From NCBI GenBank assembly GCA_905182995.1, contig CAJJDP010000026.1:310909-374908 (forward strand): 64,000 nucleotides of DNA, in the 5' to 3' direction. This document shows, one piece after another, positions 1 through 12,037 of the stretch. The notes beneath the pieces were generated by a model, which saw only the letters and a program-made list of their open reading frames with translations, ran no database searches and was not told where the DNA came from. Positions within the stretch are counted from its first letter, which is position 1. The number at the start of each line of letters is the position of its first letter. The position numbers and the translations under genes were made by a program. The DNA comes from Paramecium octaurelia. Taxonomy: Eukaryota > Ciliophora > Oligohymenophorea > Peniculida > Parameciidae.

Positions 1-369
1 ACGAACTTATGATTTTTCGAGAAGAATAAGTTAATTAATATACTCCTCTATTTCTGAACAATTTAAAGTCTCAAGATCTGGTTGACTTTTTTTATCTACG
101 TTTTCAACTAAACATTTTAGAGATTTTTAAAAGGATTAAACTTCACCAATAAGCTGATTTACAGGTTCAATCAATTATCTTCTGCTTTTAATCCAACTAT
201 CAAATTCATGTAATCTAACCAAATCATCTGAATGTTCTGTGTGAAATTAAGGTTTGCAAGCAATACAATAAGTTCTTTTATGTTTGCAGTTTTTGTTAGT
301 GCAAATTCCTATTATTGGACTGTTCTCATGCTCTTCATAAGAACATGTTAAAAGGATTTCTTATCTCAT
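1..369 (-). CDS. Cys/His-motif protein, N-terminal part (runs off the window)
   Basis: The reading frame opens at an ATG at 369 and stays open to base 1, giving 123 codons of a partial protein; the C terminus lies outside the window. Residues about 9-60 carry a spaced series of Cys and His (a CSYEEHE segment, then CTNKNCK, CIACK and HTEHSDD) that looks like a B-box-type zinc-binding module. A more charged, probably helical stretch follows. Ciliates have large families that pair such an N-terminal module with coiled coil and then WD40, kinase or TLDc domains, so the missing part could be any of these. The TLDc gene at 26995-28199 begins in a similar way. The start follows a very AT-rich intergenic stretch. 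Function unknown; the zinc-binding assignment is inferred from spacing only. Confidence 0.6.
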
Positions 370-749
370 AATATAAATTTTATTAAATGATCAAATCAAA
401 TAATAATTATCTATTCATTAATATAGAATTCAATTCTATCATTATTTTATCATTAATTTCCATAAGTTCTAATTTTGTAGACATTTTAATTAATAATAAA
501 ACATTAGCCTGAATTTGATTTTTCTTATGTATCTATACCAGCAAAAGGTTAATTATGAATAAATAAATATAAATAATATTTACATTTATCAAGTTATTTT
601 CTCCATTTAATGAATATATTTATTGCTTCAACAAGTTAAGTTATCAATTCTGTAATTCTCAACTTTTAAAAAATCATTTTATATAAGTTATTTAAGATTA
701 TAAAAGCACTTTAAATTATCAACTTAAATAATAATAAATAAAAATAGTA
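370..749. other. Intergenic, AT-rich
   Basis: This gap lies between the start codon of the upstream-truncated gene and the stop codon of the coiled-coil gene. It holds only short AT-rich sequence on both strands. I see no open frame with protein-like composition, no RNA gene and no repeat. Confidence 0.5.
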
Positions 750-2544
750 TCATAAATTTTTATTATGCTACAGCTTCCATTCTTCACATTCTCTCGATTT
801 CATTTCGAATTTATACAATATAGTTTTATTCTCAGTTTCTAGTAACTCAATTTTAGACTCCATTTGTCTTTTCATTTATTCAAATTGTGATTTACTTATT
901 TCCTCTTTGACTTATCCTTGAATTAGATGTTGTTTTTATAATTCAATCAGTTTTTATTTTTAAGACTCTAATTCATTTTATAATCTCTGGATCAAGAGCT
1001 ACGAATATCACAAATATAATTTACATGATTTTCATTATTTTTTAATGCTAATTCTCCTCTCAACTATCTGCTATCATCAAGCTCATTCGATCTCTACTCT
1101 AATAATTCTGTAAGTTATTCAATTTAATCATTTAATTATTAAATTTCATAGTTTTATTCAGTTATATCGTTTTCGTATTATTATTGTAATTATTCAATTT
1201 CATTTTGTAATCTGTTTAATTGCTCTGATTAGGTTTGATTATGTTAATTGAGAGTATCTAAAGTATTCTATAATTCTTGATTCAATTCTTAATATTCACT
1301 AAGCTATTGTGAAGTAACTTCTAATTAAGAATTTAATTTTGAATTCTCTTAAGATAATTTATTTTTCTATTATTCATTATCAATTTTAAGTTCCTAAATG
1401 ATTTTTTTATACTTTAATTCTAAATCTTATGTACTACCTTGATGTTGCTCTTAAAGGTAACAATTCTACTCCACTTATGATTGAATTTCGTCTTGTAAGC
1501 CTGAAATTAGGTCTTAAATTAATTTAAATTTTACTTTATGATTCTTGATGTTATTAGTTTAATGTAGCAATTTCATATTGCAATTAACTAATTTTATGAA
1601 TGAGACATTCTTTTTCATCCAAAAATTCTTTCTCTTATTATTTGATGGTTTATTCAAAGTTTTAATTTTACTTATTAATTTCCTTCTTTTTCTCAACCTC
1701 TAAATCTTAGTATTTTAATTTATAAGCATCTAATGATTATATCAAAGTCTTTTCTCCTGTTTTAATCTCATTAATGATACTATCTAATTACATTATTTCT
1801 TATTTCTAAAATTCAATGACTTAATTTCTTCTCATCAACTCCTCTTACAATTTTTAGACTTAATCATCCATAATTTACATTTACTCATAATGAGTCTATT
1901 GAATTTCTTACAAATTCTTATTGTATCTTTGATCTTGTTAATACAATTGTTTAGAAGCATCTTAATCCAAATTAGCTTTTTCTTTCTATGCATACTTTAA
2001 CTCAGACTAATAGTCATTCAGTTATTATTTGTAGATATCTTATTGTTTATTTAACTTTGCAATCTGAGAGTCTTTTTCTTTCATTTTATTAATTAAATCA
2101 TCGTTAATAGACTTGTAATTTTTAAGTTCATTTGTTAATTAATCTAAATGATTTTCATAATCCTTCATTGCTTAAGCTGAATTGTTGGACATACATTAAT
2201 AAGATACTCGTTATTCTGCTTGTTCATATCGACGCTTCCAATTGTTTATCTCATGTTGTTGCAATTCAACTAAGTTCATGAGTTTCTTAATTTCAAATTC
2301 AGGGTTAATAAAACTGTTACTCTGTTTCATATCCATATCAATGCTCTTCTCAAATTTACTTGTATAGTGAGAATTTCGTAAACTCTACTGAGACTTTTGA
2401 TGTGTAGAACCTCATTTATACAATTACTAAATTACCTTATTAGGCCTCATTGTAATGAGGACTCTTTGATTATGTGTGCTATGACAATGCACTTCTGGTT
2501 TTGGAAGGGGATGAAGCTGATATAGGTTTTAACAATTGAGACAT
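750..2544 (-). CDS. Long coiled-coil protein, about 570 aa
   Basis: The model starts at ATG 2544 (MSQLLKPISASSPSKT...) and stops at TGA 750-752. Three introns restore one frame: 2411-2435 (25 nt), 1513-1534 (22 nt, or 34 nt if the acceptor at 1501 is used; both keep frame) and 999-1024 (26 nt). Spliced length is an exact multiple of three either way. After a Ser/Thr/Gln-rich N terminus of about 60 residues, almost all of the protein is Gln/Glu/Lys/Leu-rich with regular hydrophobic spacing, as in a long parallel coiled coil. There is no signal peptide, membrane segment or catalytic motif. Such proteins in Paramecium are often basal-body or cortical components, but nothing here identifies the family. 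Structure is well supported; function unknown. Confidence 0.75.
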
Positions 2545-2630
2545 ATGGTAAAATTCTAACAGACAATTAATATTATTTTATCATAAACTCGAATTGCATG
2601 TATTACCATGTAAAATTGCCAAATATAAAT

Positions 2631-3017
2631 TCAATTATAATTATACAATAAATGGGATGTATGTCCACAAAACCACAAAGAACTTCTTTGATAATTATCA
2701 TTGACAGTCCCCCACCTAGTTTGCCTTCCTCTATGCACATCATAGATCTCCCATCTAATCAAGCCTTTTGTCCAGCTGGCAAACTCCAATAGTTTGAAAA
2801 ATAAAATTAAGCTTTAATCCTTAGTTCCTAGCCAACAAATGAGGGGAAGGAATCTCAAGCACACTGAAAATAATTTAAATGAAATTTTTTTATATTCATT
2901 ATTTCTTATATATTTCCTTATACTCAAAATCAATTTAGCCTGTTGAAAATTTGATATAACATCCTATGAATAGCGTCGTTTTAGGAGTTGTTCAAATTAA
3001 TCATTGAAGAATTGCAT
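2631..3017 (-). pseudogene. Probable relic of a GKW-repeat (MORN-like) gene
   Basis: A frame without TGA runs from ATG 3017 to TGA 2631-2633 (128 codons). Its C-terminal part reads LIRWEIYDVHR and TRWGTVNDNYQ, which resembles the repeated GRWDI.../GKWIELSDN units of large Paramecium gene families. Only about one unit is recognisable, the middle contains a long hydrophobic run unlike those proteins, and no intron improves it. I read it as a decayed fragment, not a working gene. It could also be a short lineage-specific gene. Base composition is slightly less AT-rich at 2690-2790 than in the flanks. Confidence 0.35.
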
Positions 3018-4071
3018 CTTTATTTCATAAATAAATCGCAAATATTTTATAGTATTACTAGAATTAATTACTAATGTGTAATCGTACATATTATCGATCA
3101 GAGTGACCATAATCTCGAGTAGTTAACAGAAATGACAGAAACATGATATCCAAATCGTACAAAATATTACAATTATTAATGTTTTAGGAATATTATAAAT
3201 ATTGTAAGATAATAATAAAGAACATTTTCAAAAAATAATATCTATATTGTAAAAATTAACTAAGCATATCATGATAAGTTAATTAATAATTTTTTGCAGA
3301 GTGTTTATTATTATTATCTCAAAAATTATAATAATGTAATGTAATAATTGAAAAATTAAAACAAGAATTCTCGATGTTTATGAGGATATTGCCAAGAAGT
3401 AATTTGATTTTGTACCTGAACAATCAATAATAATATAATTTTAATTGCTTTTAGATTGATAATTAGATGAAAATAATGTAGACATAAAACGTATTTGTAT
3501 TACATCAAGTCAAAATAAAAGCCAATTTTATAAGGTGATGATGATAAATTTTTAATGTTCAATCATAATTAGAATAAAACAAACTAGTTTCTTTGTTATC
3601 CTAAGCAAACAATGCAAAGCAATTTGAATATCATCATAATAAAAAATTACACATTATAAATTACTTAATTAATATTATTAAATAATCTAAAATTTTATAA
3701 AACAAGGCCAAATAAAAAGTGATATAGAAATTATTTTTTTCTTCATTAAAAAACCAATTATATAAGAAGAGGATATTAAATTACTTTAATATACATTCAT
3801 GTGTAGACGATAATTTTAAGTATTTTTTTTTCAGTATAAATTAATATATTTTTTTCAAACAATCATGCTAAAATGTTAAGGTCAATGAGATGTCAAAGCA
3901 AGAGAGAGTATATTAAAAGAGTAAGTAAATGAACTAAAATTAGATTGAAAAACATTATTAAAAAATATCATTAATTATATTTATGTGTGTGATTAAGAAA
4001 GTGATAATTACGTCATCGTATACTAATATTTATGGCATTCAAAATTTTAATCACATTAATATATATTGAAT
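3018..4071. other. AT-rich intergenic region upstream of the protease gene
   Basis: About 1 kb of very AT-rich sequence. It has many TGA triplets in all frames and no stretch with protein-like composition. The last 100 bp must carry the promoter of the cathepsin gene. No recognisable promoter motif, RNA gene or repeat is visible. Confidence 0.5.
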
Positions 4072-5072
4072 ATGGAGAAAACACTATTGGCAGTCGGATT
4101 AATGATGTTGTTGGGCGCTAGCCTCTACTTAAACAACACACAAGAAGTATCTGATGAAATCGATACAGCAAATCTTTATGCAAACTGGAAGATGAAATAT
4201 AACAGAAGATATACAAACTAAAGAGATGAAATGTACAGATACAAGGTTTTCACAGACAACCTTAACTACATCAGAGCCTTCTATGAAAGTCCAGAAGAGA
4301 CCACATACACTTTGGAATTAAATCAATTTGCTGATATGAGCCAATAAGAATTTGCCTAAACCTATTTGAGTCTCAGAGTTCCAAAGACAACCAAACTCAA
4401 TGCTTCCAATGCTAACTTCTAATACAAGGGTGCTGAAGTCGATTGGACTGACAATAAGAAGGTTAAGTATCCAGCTGTTAAGAACTAAGGATCATGCGGT
4501 TCATGCTGGGCCTTCTCTGCAGTCGGAACACTTGAAATCAATGCTGACATTGAACTCAACAGAAAATACGAATTATCTGAATAAGATTTGGTTGACTGCT
4601 CAGGACCATATGACAACTAAGGATGTAATGGTGGATGGATGGATTCTGCTTATGAATATGTTGCTGACAACGGTTTGGCTGAAGCTAAAGATTATCCATA
4701 CACTGCTAAGGATGGAGTCTGCAAGACCTCAGTTAAAAGACCATTCACTCACGTCTAAGGATTCTAAGATATTGACTCATGCGATGAATTAGCCGAAGCA
4801 ATCTAAGAAAGAACAGTCGCTGTTGCCGTTGATGCCAATCCATGGTAATTCTACAGTAATTATTTAAATTTAATTTTTTAGGAAGTGGTGTCCTCACCAA
4901 ATGTACTAAAAACTTAAACCACGGAGTCGTCCTTGTTGGTGTCTAAGCTGATGGAACTTGGAAGATCAGAAACTCATGGGGAAATACTTGGGGAGAAGCT
5001 GGTCACATCAGACTTGCCGGAGGTGATACTTGTGGTATTTGTGCTGCTCCATCTTTCCCAATTTTAGGATGA
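4072..5072 (+). CDS. Cathepsin L-like cysteine protease (papain family, C1A)
   Basis: Secreted or lysosomal endopeptidase precursor of 324 aa. Residues 1-20 form a signal peptide ([20 protein letters not shown]). An I29-type prodomain follows to about residue 110. The mature enzyme has the oxyanion Gln and catalytic Cys in [12 protein letters not shown], the catalytic His in [11 protein letters not shown] and the catalytic Asn in [10 protein letters not shown]. The GCNGGW segment typical of the family is present. A single 26-nt intron (4856-4881) lies between the disulfide region and the His motif; removing it gives 975 nt, exactly 325 codons, ending at TGA 5070-5072. Several in-frame TAA and TAG codons fall at Gln positions, including the oxyanion Gln, which confirms the ciliate code. 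Ciliates use such proteases in food vacuoles. Identification is secure; the exact cathepsin class is by resemblance. Confidence 0.95.
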
Positions 5073-5184
5073 AGACTTTGATTATTCATACATCAATTTA
5101 TAACAACATTAGTTATTTTACAAACTATTTACATGGTTAATTGATTGAACACAAAAAATAAATCAGTTTTTTTAATATTTATTA

Positions 5185-7981
5185 ATGGGTTGCGGATCTG
5201 TAAAACCAGTGAATGTCTAAGAAACAGAATAATTAAATTCATCGAAAATTCATTCAAGAACTAGTTCGATTTCAGAAGGCCAAACAGATATCACCAAGTT
5301 ATACAGAAGAGGTTCTTTTTGGCTATAAAATAATAGCAAACTATCTCATACAGAATGAGAAATACGAGCAATCTACCTAGTTATTAGATCGAATTTTAGA
5401 AACTGATCCTGATTTCGTGAATGCTATTTATTCAAAGGGTTAGTCATTCAATTTAATTTCCTTTTAGGTATTGTTGAACTGTGTTAAAATAAGTTGGAGA
5501 AGGCAAAGAAATATTTTCTAACTTCCCTTGAGAAATAACCAAACCATGCTCTTGCTCTCAATGAATTAGGTATTTTCTAATGTTTTATCATTCAGCTAGT
5601 TTAATGATCAAAGAAAAATAGTACAATGAAGCATTAGGGAATTTGGAAAAAGGATTCCAGGCTGATCCAAACATACCAGACTTAAACTATGGTTTAGGTA
5701 CACTGTACATTTTAATCAAAATCACCAGGCTATGTTTTAGCAAGATTAAAGCGAAAAACCGAGGCTATCCAATATTTTGATATGGCGATAAAATAAGACC
5801 CAAATCAAAAACATTTCTATGTTAGTAAAGCGACTACCTTATCAGACATAAAATAATTTGATAATGCTTTGGAAGCTGTTTAAATAGCCCTGAAACTCGA
5901 TCCTCAATATATTGATGCATATTAAGTATTAGGTATCTGATACTCATTTACTAAATTAGCATATATATATCGCCATTCAAAATAATATGATAAGATGGAG
6001 GAAGCATGTGATGTAGTTCTTAAATTTGATGCTCAAAACATATATGCATTAAATTGTAAACAAGAAATCAAAAAAAAAAATTAATTAAAGTAACTACCAG
6101 TTCCATAGGAGTCAATTTCTGTTGAAGATTAATTGAAAGAAGGTTGAATCTAATATTAAGATTATAGTAAGGAATTTGCAAGTAGGTTAACAACACACTT
6201 AGGCTTTGAGTCTCCTAAACTAAATTTTGGAAAAAGACCCTGTTCAATTAGAAGCCTTAAAATTAAAAGCATAAATATAAATTGAATTAAAATAATAAGC
6301 AAGTTGTCTCGTAACCCTGAATCAAATTCTCAACATTCAGCAGAATGACTTAGATGCATTAAAAGAAAAGGGTATCAACATTCATTCTAATTGATTTAGT
6401 GAAAATCTTAGAATATATGAACAAAAGCGAAGAAGTTTTGAAATGCTATGATTTGATCCTAGCTAAAGAAACAAGCTTTGAATTATTGGAGAAGAAAGGT
6501 TTATATCCAAAATATTTATTTAGCCTCTACTTTAATAAAATTGAATAGACTTTAAGAAGCATCAAAGATTTATGAATATTTATAATCATAATCAAATTAG
6601 AATGTTTCAAAAATCTTTATTATTAGAGGTATACTAAATTCTTATTTAGGGAGGCTATTTTAAGCATAAAAAAAATATGAAGAAGCCATCATTTGTTTGA
6701 ATGATGGATTAACTAAATTCCCTTAAAGCTTAGAAATCTTAGATTTGTTAGCATAAATGTATAAAATTACAAAGAATGAACAAAAAGCACTTGAAATTTA
6801 TGAAAAAATATTAACTATTGATGCAACCAATGAATAATACTTATATGAAAAAGGTGTATTATATTATAATTATTAGGTTCTATATTATTTAATTAAAATA
6901 ACTATAATGAATCATTTGATATATTTGTAGAGTTGAAAAATAGCGAATATGCCCAAAATCTTAATTATTACCTGGGAATATGTTACAATTAAAAGAAAGA
7001 ATATGTTGAGGCATTAAAATACTTAAATTTATATCTTAAAAATGGAAAGGAAAATCTTGAGCAAGTCTATTTCATCGTATTAATATTATTAAGTGTATAG
7101 TTAGGCACTGCAAATCAATATTTAATGAAATTGGATGAAGTCATTGACGGCTATCAAAATTGCATTAATCAAAACGCTAAAAATTCAGAAGCCTATTTTC
7201 AACTTGGAAATGTATATAAATAAGACAAACAAATCGAAGATGCCCTAAAGGCTTTTGAATAAGCAGTCAAGATAAATCCTTCAAATAAAGTGTATAAATA
7301 AGCATTAGGTATTTATAAATTAAATTGCGATTAGATAATATAACAAATGAAAAATCATTCTTATAAGAATATAGAAATAGTCTCCTTTTTACATTGATTA
7401 CATTTATTGGATGTTGCTAACTCGATCCAAAATCTCCAGATTAAGATAAAAAGCAAAATGAGAAATATTTAACTTTGTTAACTTTGATGGAAGCTCATTT
7501 AAAAAAAAGATTCAATACTTTAGATAAGCACTTTGAATAATTAAAAGAATTGATTGGTAAATCCTACGATATGAAATTAACTTTAATTGATGACACTTTA
7601 TACCCTATCATGCAATTTTGGCATAATCAGAAAATCTGTAAAAAAAAGAAAGATAATAATGATTTGGTTGTTTCTATGATAAATTCTGTCAAATCTATGA
7701 TTAATTCAAATAATGAAAAGATATTAAGTACCATTTAAAATGAAAAATCTCTAAATAATCGATTTTGTGTTGAATTTTTATCAAAATGCCAACATGAATC
7801 ATATTAAAAGATGAGTGGAAATGCAGGTTTGCAAGATGGAATAAAAATTCTGGGCTTCTTAATTAAGTATCAAAAAGAATTCAATTCAGAAACTAAAAGT
7901 TTCCCTGAATTCATTGCAAATAAATACTTAGCTGATGAGATATAGATTTTTCACGATTCATATTACCGTCCAATTGATTGA
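5185..7981 (+). CDS. Large TPR-repeat protein, about 837 aa, possibly N-myristoylated
   Basis: Tetratricopeptide-repeat scaffold. After a short basic N terminus (residues about 5-30) TPR units follow one another to about residue 600, and a helical C-terminal region of about 200 residues lacks clear repeats. Eleven introns of 21-31 nt are placed, and the spliced length is exactly 838 codons ending at TGA 7979-7981. Introns in the repeat region fall at the same point of the TPR, after the Leu-Gly of the first helix pair, in phase 1. Exons 5468-5569 and 5596-5697 are each 102 nt (one 34-residue repeat) and 5729-5932 is 204 nt (two). Start choice: ATG 5185 encodes MGCGS, an N-myristoylation/palmitoylation signal, and needs a 22-nt intron at 5200-5221. 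The alternative ATG at 5213 needs no intron and gives 835 aa. Partners and role are unknown. Confidence 0.85.
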
Positions 7982-8076
7982 CTAGTTGATTTTATTTGAT
8001 TAAATTTGATAAATTATAAAAAGTATATATATTAATATAATTATTAACTGTAATATTAATTTATTCAAATTTCTAA

Positions 8077-9049
8077 ATGCAATACATCGATGAAAATGAT
8101 ATGGGATAAAAAAGTAGAGTGCCTCGTCTAAGTATGGGGGAGAGATGTTTTGGAAAGGATTTATCTAATTTTAGATAAAGTAAATCATAATCTTAAACTC
8201 AAAGAATAAAAATTGATGAATTAGATTAGATTGACAATAAGAATAATAACAATCCTTAATTTGTATCTGCATATGCTAAAGATATTTATAAATATTGCAG
8301 AAGTAAGGACAAAGCACTTGATCACACTTATATCGACAAACAAATAGAAATCAATTATAAAATGAGATCAATACTCATAGATTGGCTAGTTGATGTACAT
8401 TACAGATTTAATTTGGTTTCAGATACTTTATACTTAACTATTTACATTATTGATGCATATTTATAATCAATTCAAATATCAAGGAATAAATTTCAATTGC
8501 TTGGAGTGTCTGCTCTATTCATTGCATCTAAATATTGTGAGATCTACCCTCCAAAACTAAACTATTACTCAGATGTCACAGACAAAACCTACACAAAAGA
8601 AGAGATATTAGAAATGGAGGGTAAAATATTAATGTAATTGCAATTTGAAATTTGTTTTACGAATTAGCATTAATTCTATGAGAGATATCAACAATTAGTA
8701 TAATTAGATTAAAAGTCATACTAATTAGGAAAATATATTCTCGAATTAATGCTGTTGGATCATAAGTTTATTTAATACAACCCAAGTTTACAAGCAGCCA
8801 GTGTACTATATTTGGTGTAAAAGATTTATAAAAAGTATAGAAATTAAATACATTAATAGATCTTAAAATTGTTGGCCTACTTATTTAGAAATACATTCAC
8901 AATATACTGAGAGTTAAATTAGGCCAGTGGCAAAAGAAATTTGTTAACAATTATGCCAAGCAAAAATTATGTCATTATAAGCAATACAAAGAAAATATAG
9001 TTCACCAAAATTTCAAGAAGTCTCTAATATTTAAATTCAATATAAATGA
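8077..9049 (+). CDS. B-type (mitotic) cyclin, 315 aa
   Basis: Regulatory subunit of a cyclin-dependent kinase. The N-terminal 80 residues are Ser/Arg/Asn-rich and unstructured. The cyclin box begins with MRSILIDWLVDVHYRF, the hallmark of A/B cyclins, and continues through KFQLLGVSALFIASKYCEIYPP. A second cyclin fold includes KYILELMLLDHKFIQYNPS and ends with the alpha-5-like CQAKIMSLQAIQRKYSS. One 25-nt intron (8835-8859) connects the two parts; without it the frame meets a TGA at a conserved Tyr-Thr-Glu stretch. Spliced length is 316 codons ending at TGA 9047-9049. No clear destruction box (RxxLxxxxN) stands out near the start, though RVPRLSMGE is a loose candidate. The stop lies 28 bp from the stop of the convergent kinase-like gene. 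Confidence 0.92.
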
Positions 9050-9077
9050 ATATAATAATTAAACTAAGAATTTAGGT

Positions 9078-11564
9078 TCATCTGCGTTCGAGATAATGCT
9101 CATTTTTTTTTAAGTATTAGTAAATTGATTCTTCATCTGTTAATTCAAGAGCTGATAAATACTGTTCATAAGAGAAGCTTTCTTTATCACAAGTCAAAAT
9201 AGGTAATTCGCTTATGATTAGAGAAGCTTAAGCCTAGATTTCCAATTTTAGCCATTCTATATTTGGTTTGACAATTCCCTTTCTGTCTTTAATGTTCTTA
9301 TAAATTTATCCATGAAAATAGGTATTGCATACATCCTTTATTTTATCATTTAGATCATCATTTAAAAACCATTCTACCTTCTCTTTCCTATTTTTATCTA
9401 ATTTTTCTGCTTTAGCTTTTGCAGAATTTAATAATAAACTTAATTCACTTTAAACAAGTTAATTATCCTATTTCACTTTATTTAAATAAATTTCATATTC
9501 TGGAGTTGATATTAACTCTTCCCAGCCATCAATATTAAATGAATTTATTTTTTACTATAATAAATTTTCAATTTATTTCCTTAATTATAGCATTCGCTTA
9601 AAAACCAAAAATAGAGGAATGATCCAAAAATTTTGTAATCCATTAAAAAAAGTTAAGCATTTTGCAACCGTCTAGCCAATTACATTTATAGCATCTAAAG
9701 ATCTATTGTATTTTTGTGAAAAGAGTTATTATTATGAATTATTTTTTTTAATTAATTAAATGTAATTATCTGCATTACTTGCAGCATTTTGAGTTTAAGA
9801 TTATTATTATTTTTGTTATTATTATAAAGACTTTTTTTATTAAATAGATAATAATTATTATTTTTATTGTTATTAGTCTAAATCACCATATTTAATAATT
9901 TATTATTATTGTTATTATTGTTATTATTGTTATTGTTGTTGCTACTGTTGTTGGTATTCTTATTGGTATTGTTATTGCTATTGTTGTTGTTATAATTATT
10001 CTTATTATTGTTATTGATGTTGTTGTTATTGTTGTTACTATTGTTATTGTTGTTATTATTGTTCTTGTTGTTTTTATGATTATTATTGTGTTTATTGCTA
10101 TTGTAATACTTGTTTTTATTATTAATCATTCAATATTTCATATTATTAATAAATTTCATGCACTTCCTCTTAATTATTTGATACCTTTTTTTAATGACTT
10201 TACTATTTATTCTGTTACTCTTAGAAGATTGAGTGCGTAGAACTATTTCTTGGTTTTTATTATAATTTAATAGTATCTCCTTTTATTGATGTAACCCTTG
10301 ATCTTATTTTTTCATAAAAGCAATCTTATTTTTAAGGAACTTAATTGCTATTATCTAATATAACCTCTCCAGATTTACGATGAGAATCAGGTCCTGCATT
10401 TAAAGTACTATTTGAAGTTTGATTTCTAAAAGTTCTGAATCCGAGATTCTGCGTTTTAATTTAGGATTTAGGTAATATTTTAGTAGAATTTAAAAAGTTG
10501 TTAAATCTGTTTGTAATCGTATTTGTTTACTGCATTTATCTACTCTATTAGGATGTTGATGCATGTCTATTATACAAAGATGAATAAGAATTCCCAAGAG
10601 CATTGCGAACTTTGTCTTGATGTGCTTTATACATATTGCTAACCTTCGTAATAAGTGACTGATTAAGTATATTTTAATCGCAAGTTTTTGGATTCTTTAA
10701 TCCATAAGGACAAGGCATGATACTAATTTAATTGATATTTTCGTCTCTACTACTCATTCTTGATGTAGATCGGCCTTTTAATTCTGTTCTGTTGGATTTC
10801 ATTTAAAAATCCTTGAGAATTTATTTACAAACATTGTCCTCTCTAAATGCTGGATGATTTGGGATTTAATTCCAAGGTATTGGATTCTCTGGATCTAAAA
10901 GAGAAGATATTAAATTTTGGACTGATTACTTTTTATGTGTTATCATTGAACCGATGTCCAATCTACCTCCTTTCAACCATTCATTTATATGCTTTTAAAC
11001 TTCATTCAAAATGTAAGTCCCTTAGGTCATAACTAAATACATGATTCCTAAGGACCATTAGTAAGAGGATCGATAAGGCTTGCCTTTTAGAATTAGAGGA
11101 TTCCAATAGACACAATATTTTTCTGTACGTTTCCTCAAACCAAAATCTAGAATAACAATTGAGTCATCATTCTTAATTATATTCTCTAGAGTGCAATCAC
11201 GTGGAGAACATCCAGTATAAAGATCATATCCAAAATATATTAATAATAATTTTGAGAGATCCCCACTTGTTAAAAACCATTAAGTCACATTCTCAATTAA
11301 AACATCTGTGTACGTATTCGTCCTAACTATCTATAATATCGAAGGAAGCAAACTAATTTGAGGCTTGAGCATTTTGCTTTCCCTTTATGGCTTAATACGA
11401 TGTTGAGAATCAAAAAAGGCCAATTCTTCATCTAAATACACAGTATTATTCCATCTTGCTATGATAACTTATTCATCTGATAGCTTCAGCCGTCCTCTTA
11501 ATGCAGTCCATTGATCACATTGCCAAATGGGAAATGTTATAGTATAAGGGTGATTAGGCCTCAT
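9078..11564 (-). CDS. Divergent protein kinase-like protein with long polyglutamine tract, 828 aa
   Basis: One uninterrupted frame of 829 codons runs from ATG 11564 to TGA 9078-9080; no intron is needed. The N-terminal 260 residues resemble a protein kinase C-lobe: a catalytic-loop-like CSPRDCTLENI in place of HRDLKPEN, then SIVILDFGLRKR with the DFG motif, then WSLGIMYLVMTQGTYI and a helical C-lobe. No glycine-rich loop or clear VAIK lysine is visible; VIIARWNNTVYL sits where they should be, so ATP binding is doubtful. Residues about 270-470 are Ser/Asn-rich and low complexity. A polyGln tract of roughly 75 residues, encoded by mixed CAA, TAA, TAG and CAG codons, lies near 9893-10115. The C-terminal 250 residues are helical and lack a known domain. 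It could be a pseudokinase or a divergent active kinase; substrate unknown. Confidence 0.75.
9893..10115 (-). repeat. Glutamine-codon microsatellite inside the kinase-like gene
   Basis: On the plus strand this is a TTATTG/TTGTTA-rich simple repeat. In the coding frame of the minus-strand gene it reads as a nearly pure glutamine run, broken by a few His, Glu, Leu and Tyr codons. Under the ordinary code another minus-strand frame reads as an Asn-rich peptide, which is a shadow. Codon choice alternates between CAA and TAA, so the tract is not a single expanded triplet. Confidence 0.85.
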
Positions 11565-12037
11565 TAATTATTTATATTATAAATATTTCTATGTGAATGT
11601 TAGTTAATTATTTTTAATAAAAAATTTAGTATTCAATTACATAAAGTATAAGTCATTTTCAAATAATCTCTTGTATTAATATATAAATCATTGTTAATAT
11701 CTGAATACTTTAATAAATATATCATAAATCAAGAACCTAAAGAGGTATATTATCAAAATAAAATATAGAATTTAGTCCTTTATTTCAATCTGATTAGGTT
11801 AAATTCTTTTTATTATCAATTTTTAATTTAGAAATAGTTCAATAATAATGAATTTATAGAAGGAATTTATTAGATTATTGTTTTCAATTCACAATTACAA
11901 AATTTTAATAATCATAAATAAATAATTAAAATAATAATAGTCAGACTCTTGAATGTTTTTATTTTGTTAATCATTAGATTTAATAATGATAATTACATAA
12001 TTTATGAGTAAAAGAAATGAAATAAAAAAAATAATTA
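11565..12037. other. AT-rich intergenic region
   Basis: This gap separates the start of the kinase-like gene from the stop of the hydrolase-like gene. Composition is extremely AT-rich. I see no gene-like frame, RNA gene or repeat. Confidence 0.5.

Noticed and set aside
9878-10129. Minus-strand Asn-rich ORF
   Set aside because: It is an out-of-frame reading of the polyglutamine tract of the 828-aa kinase-like gene, whose own frame is open for 829 codons.
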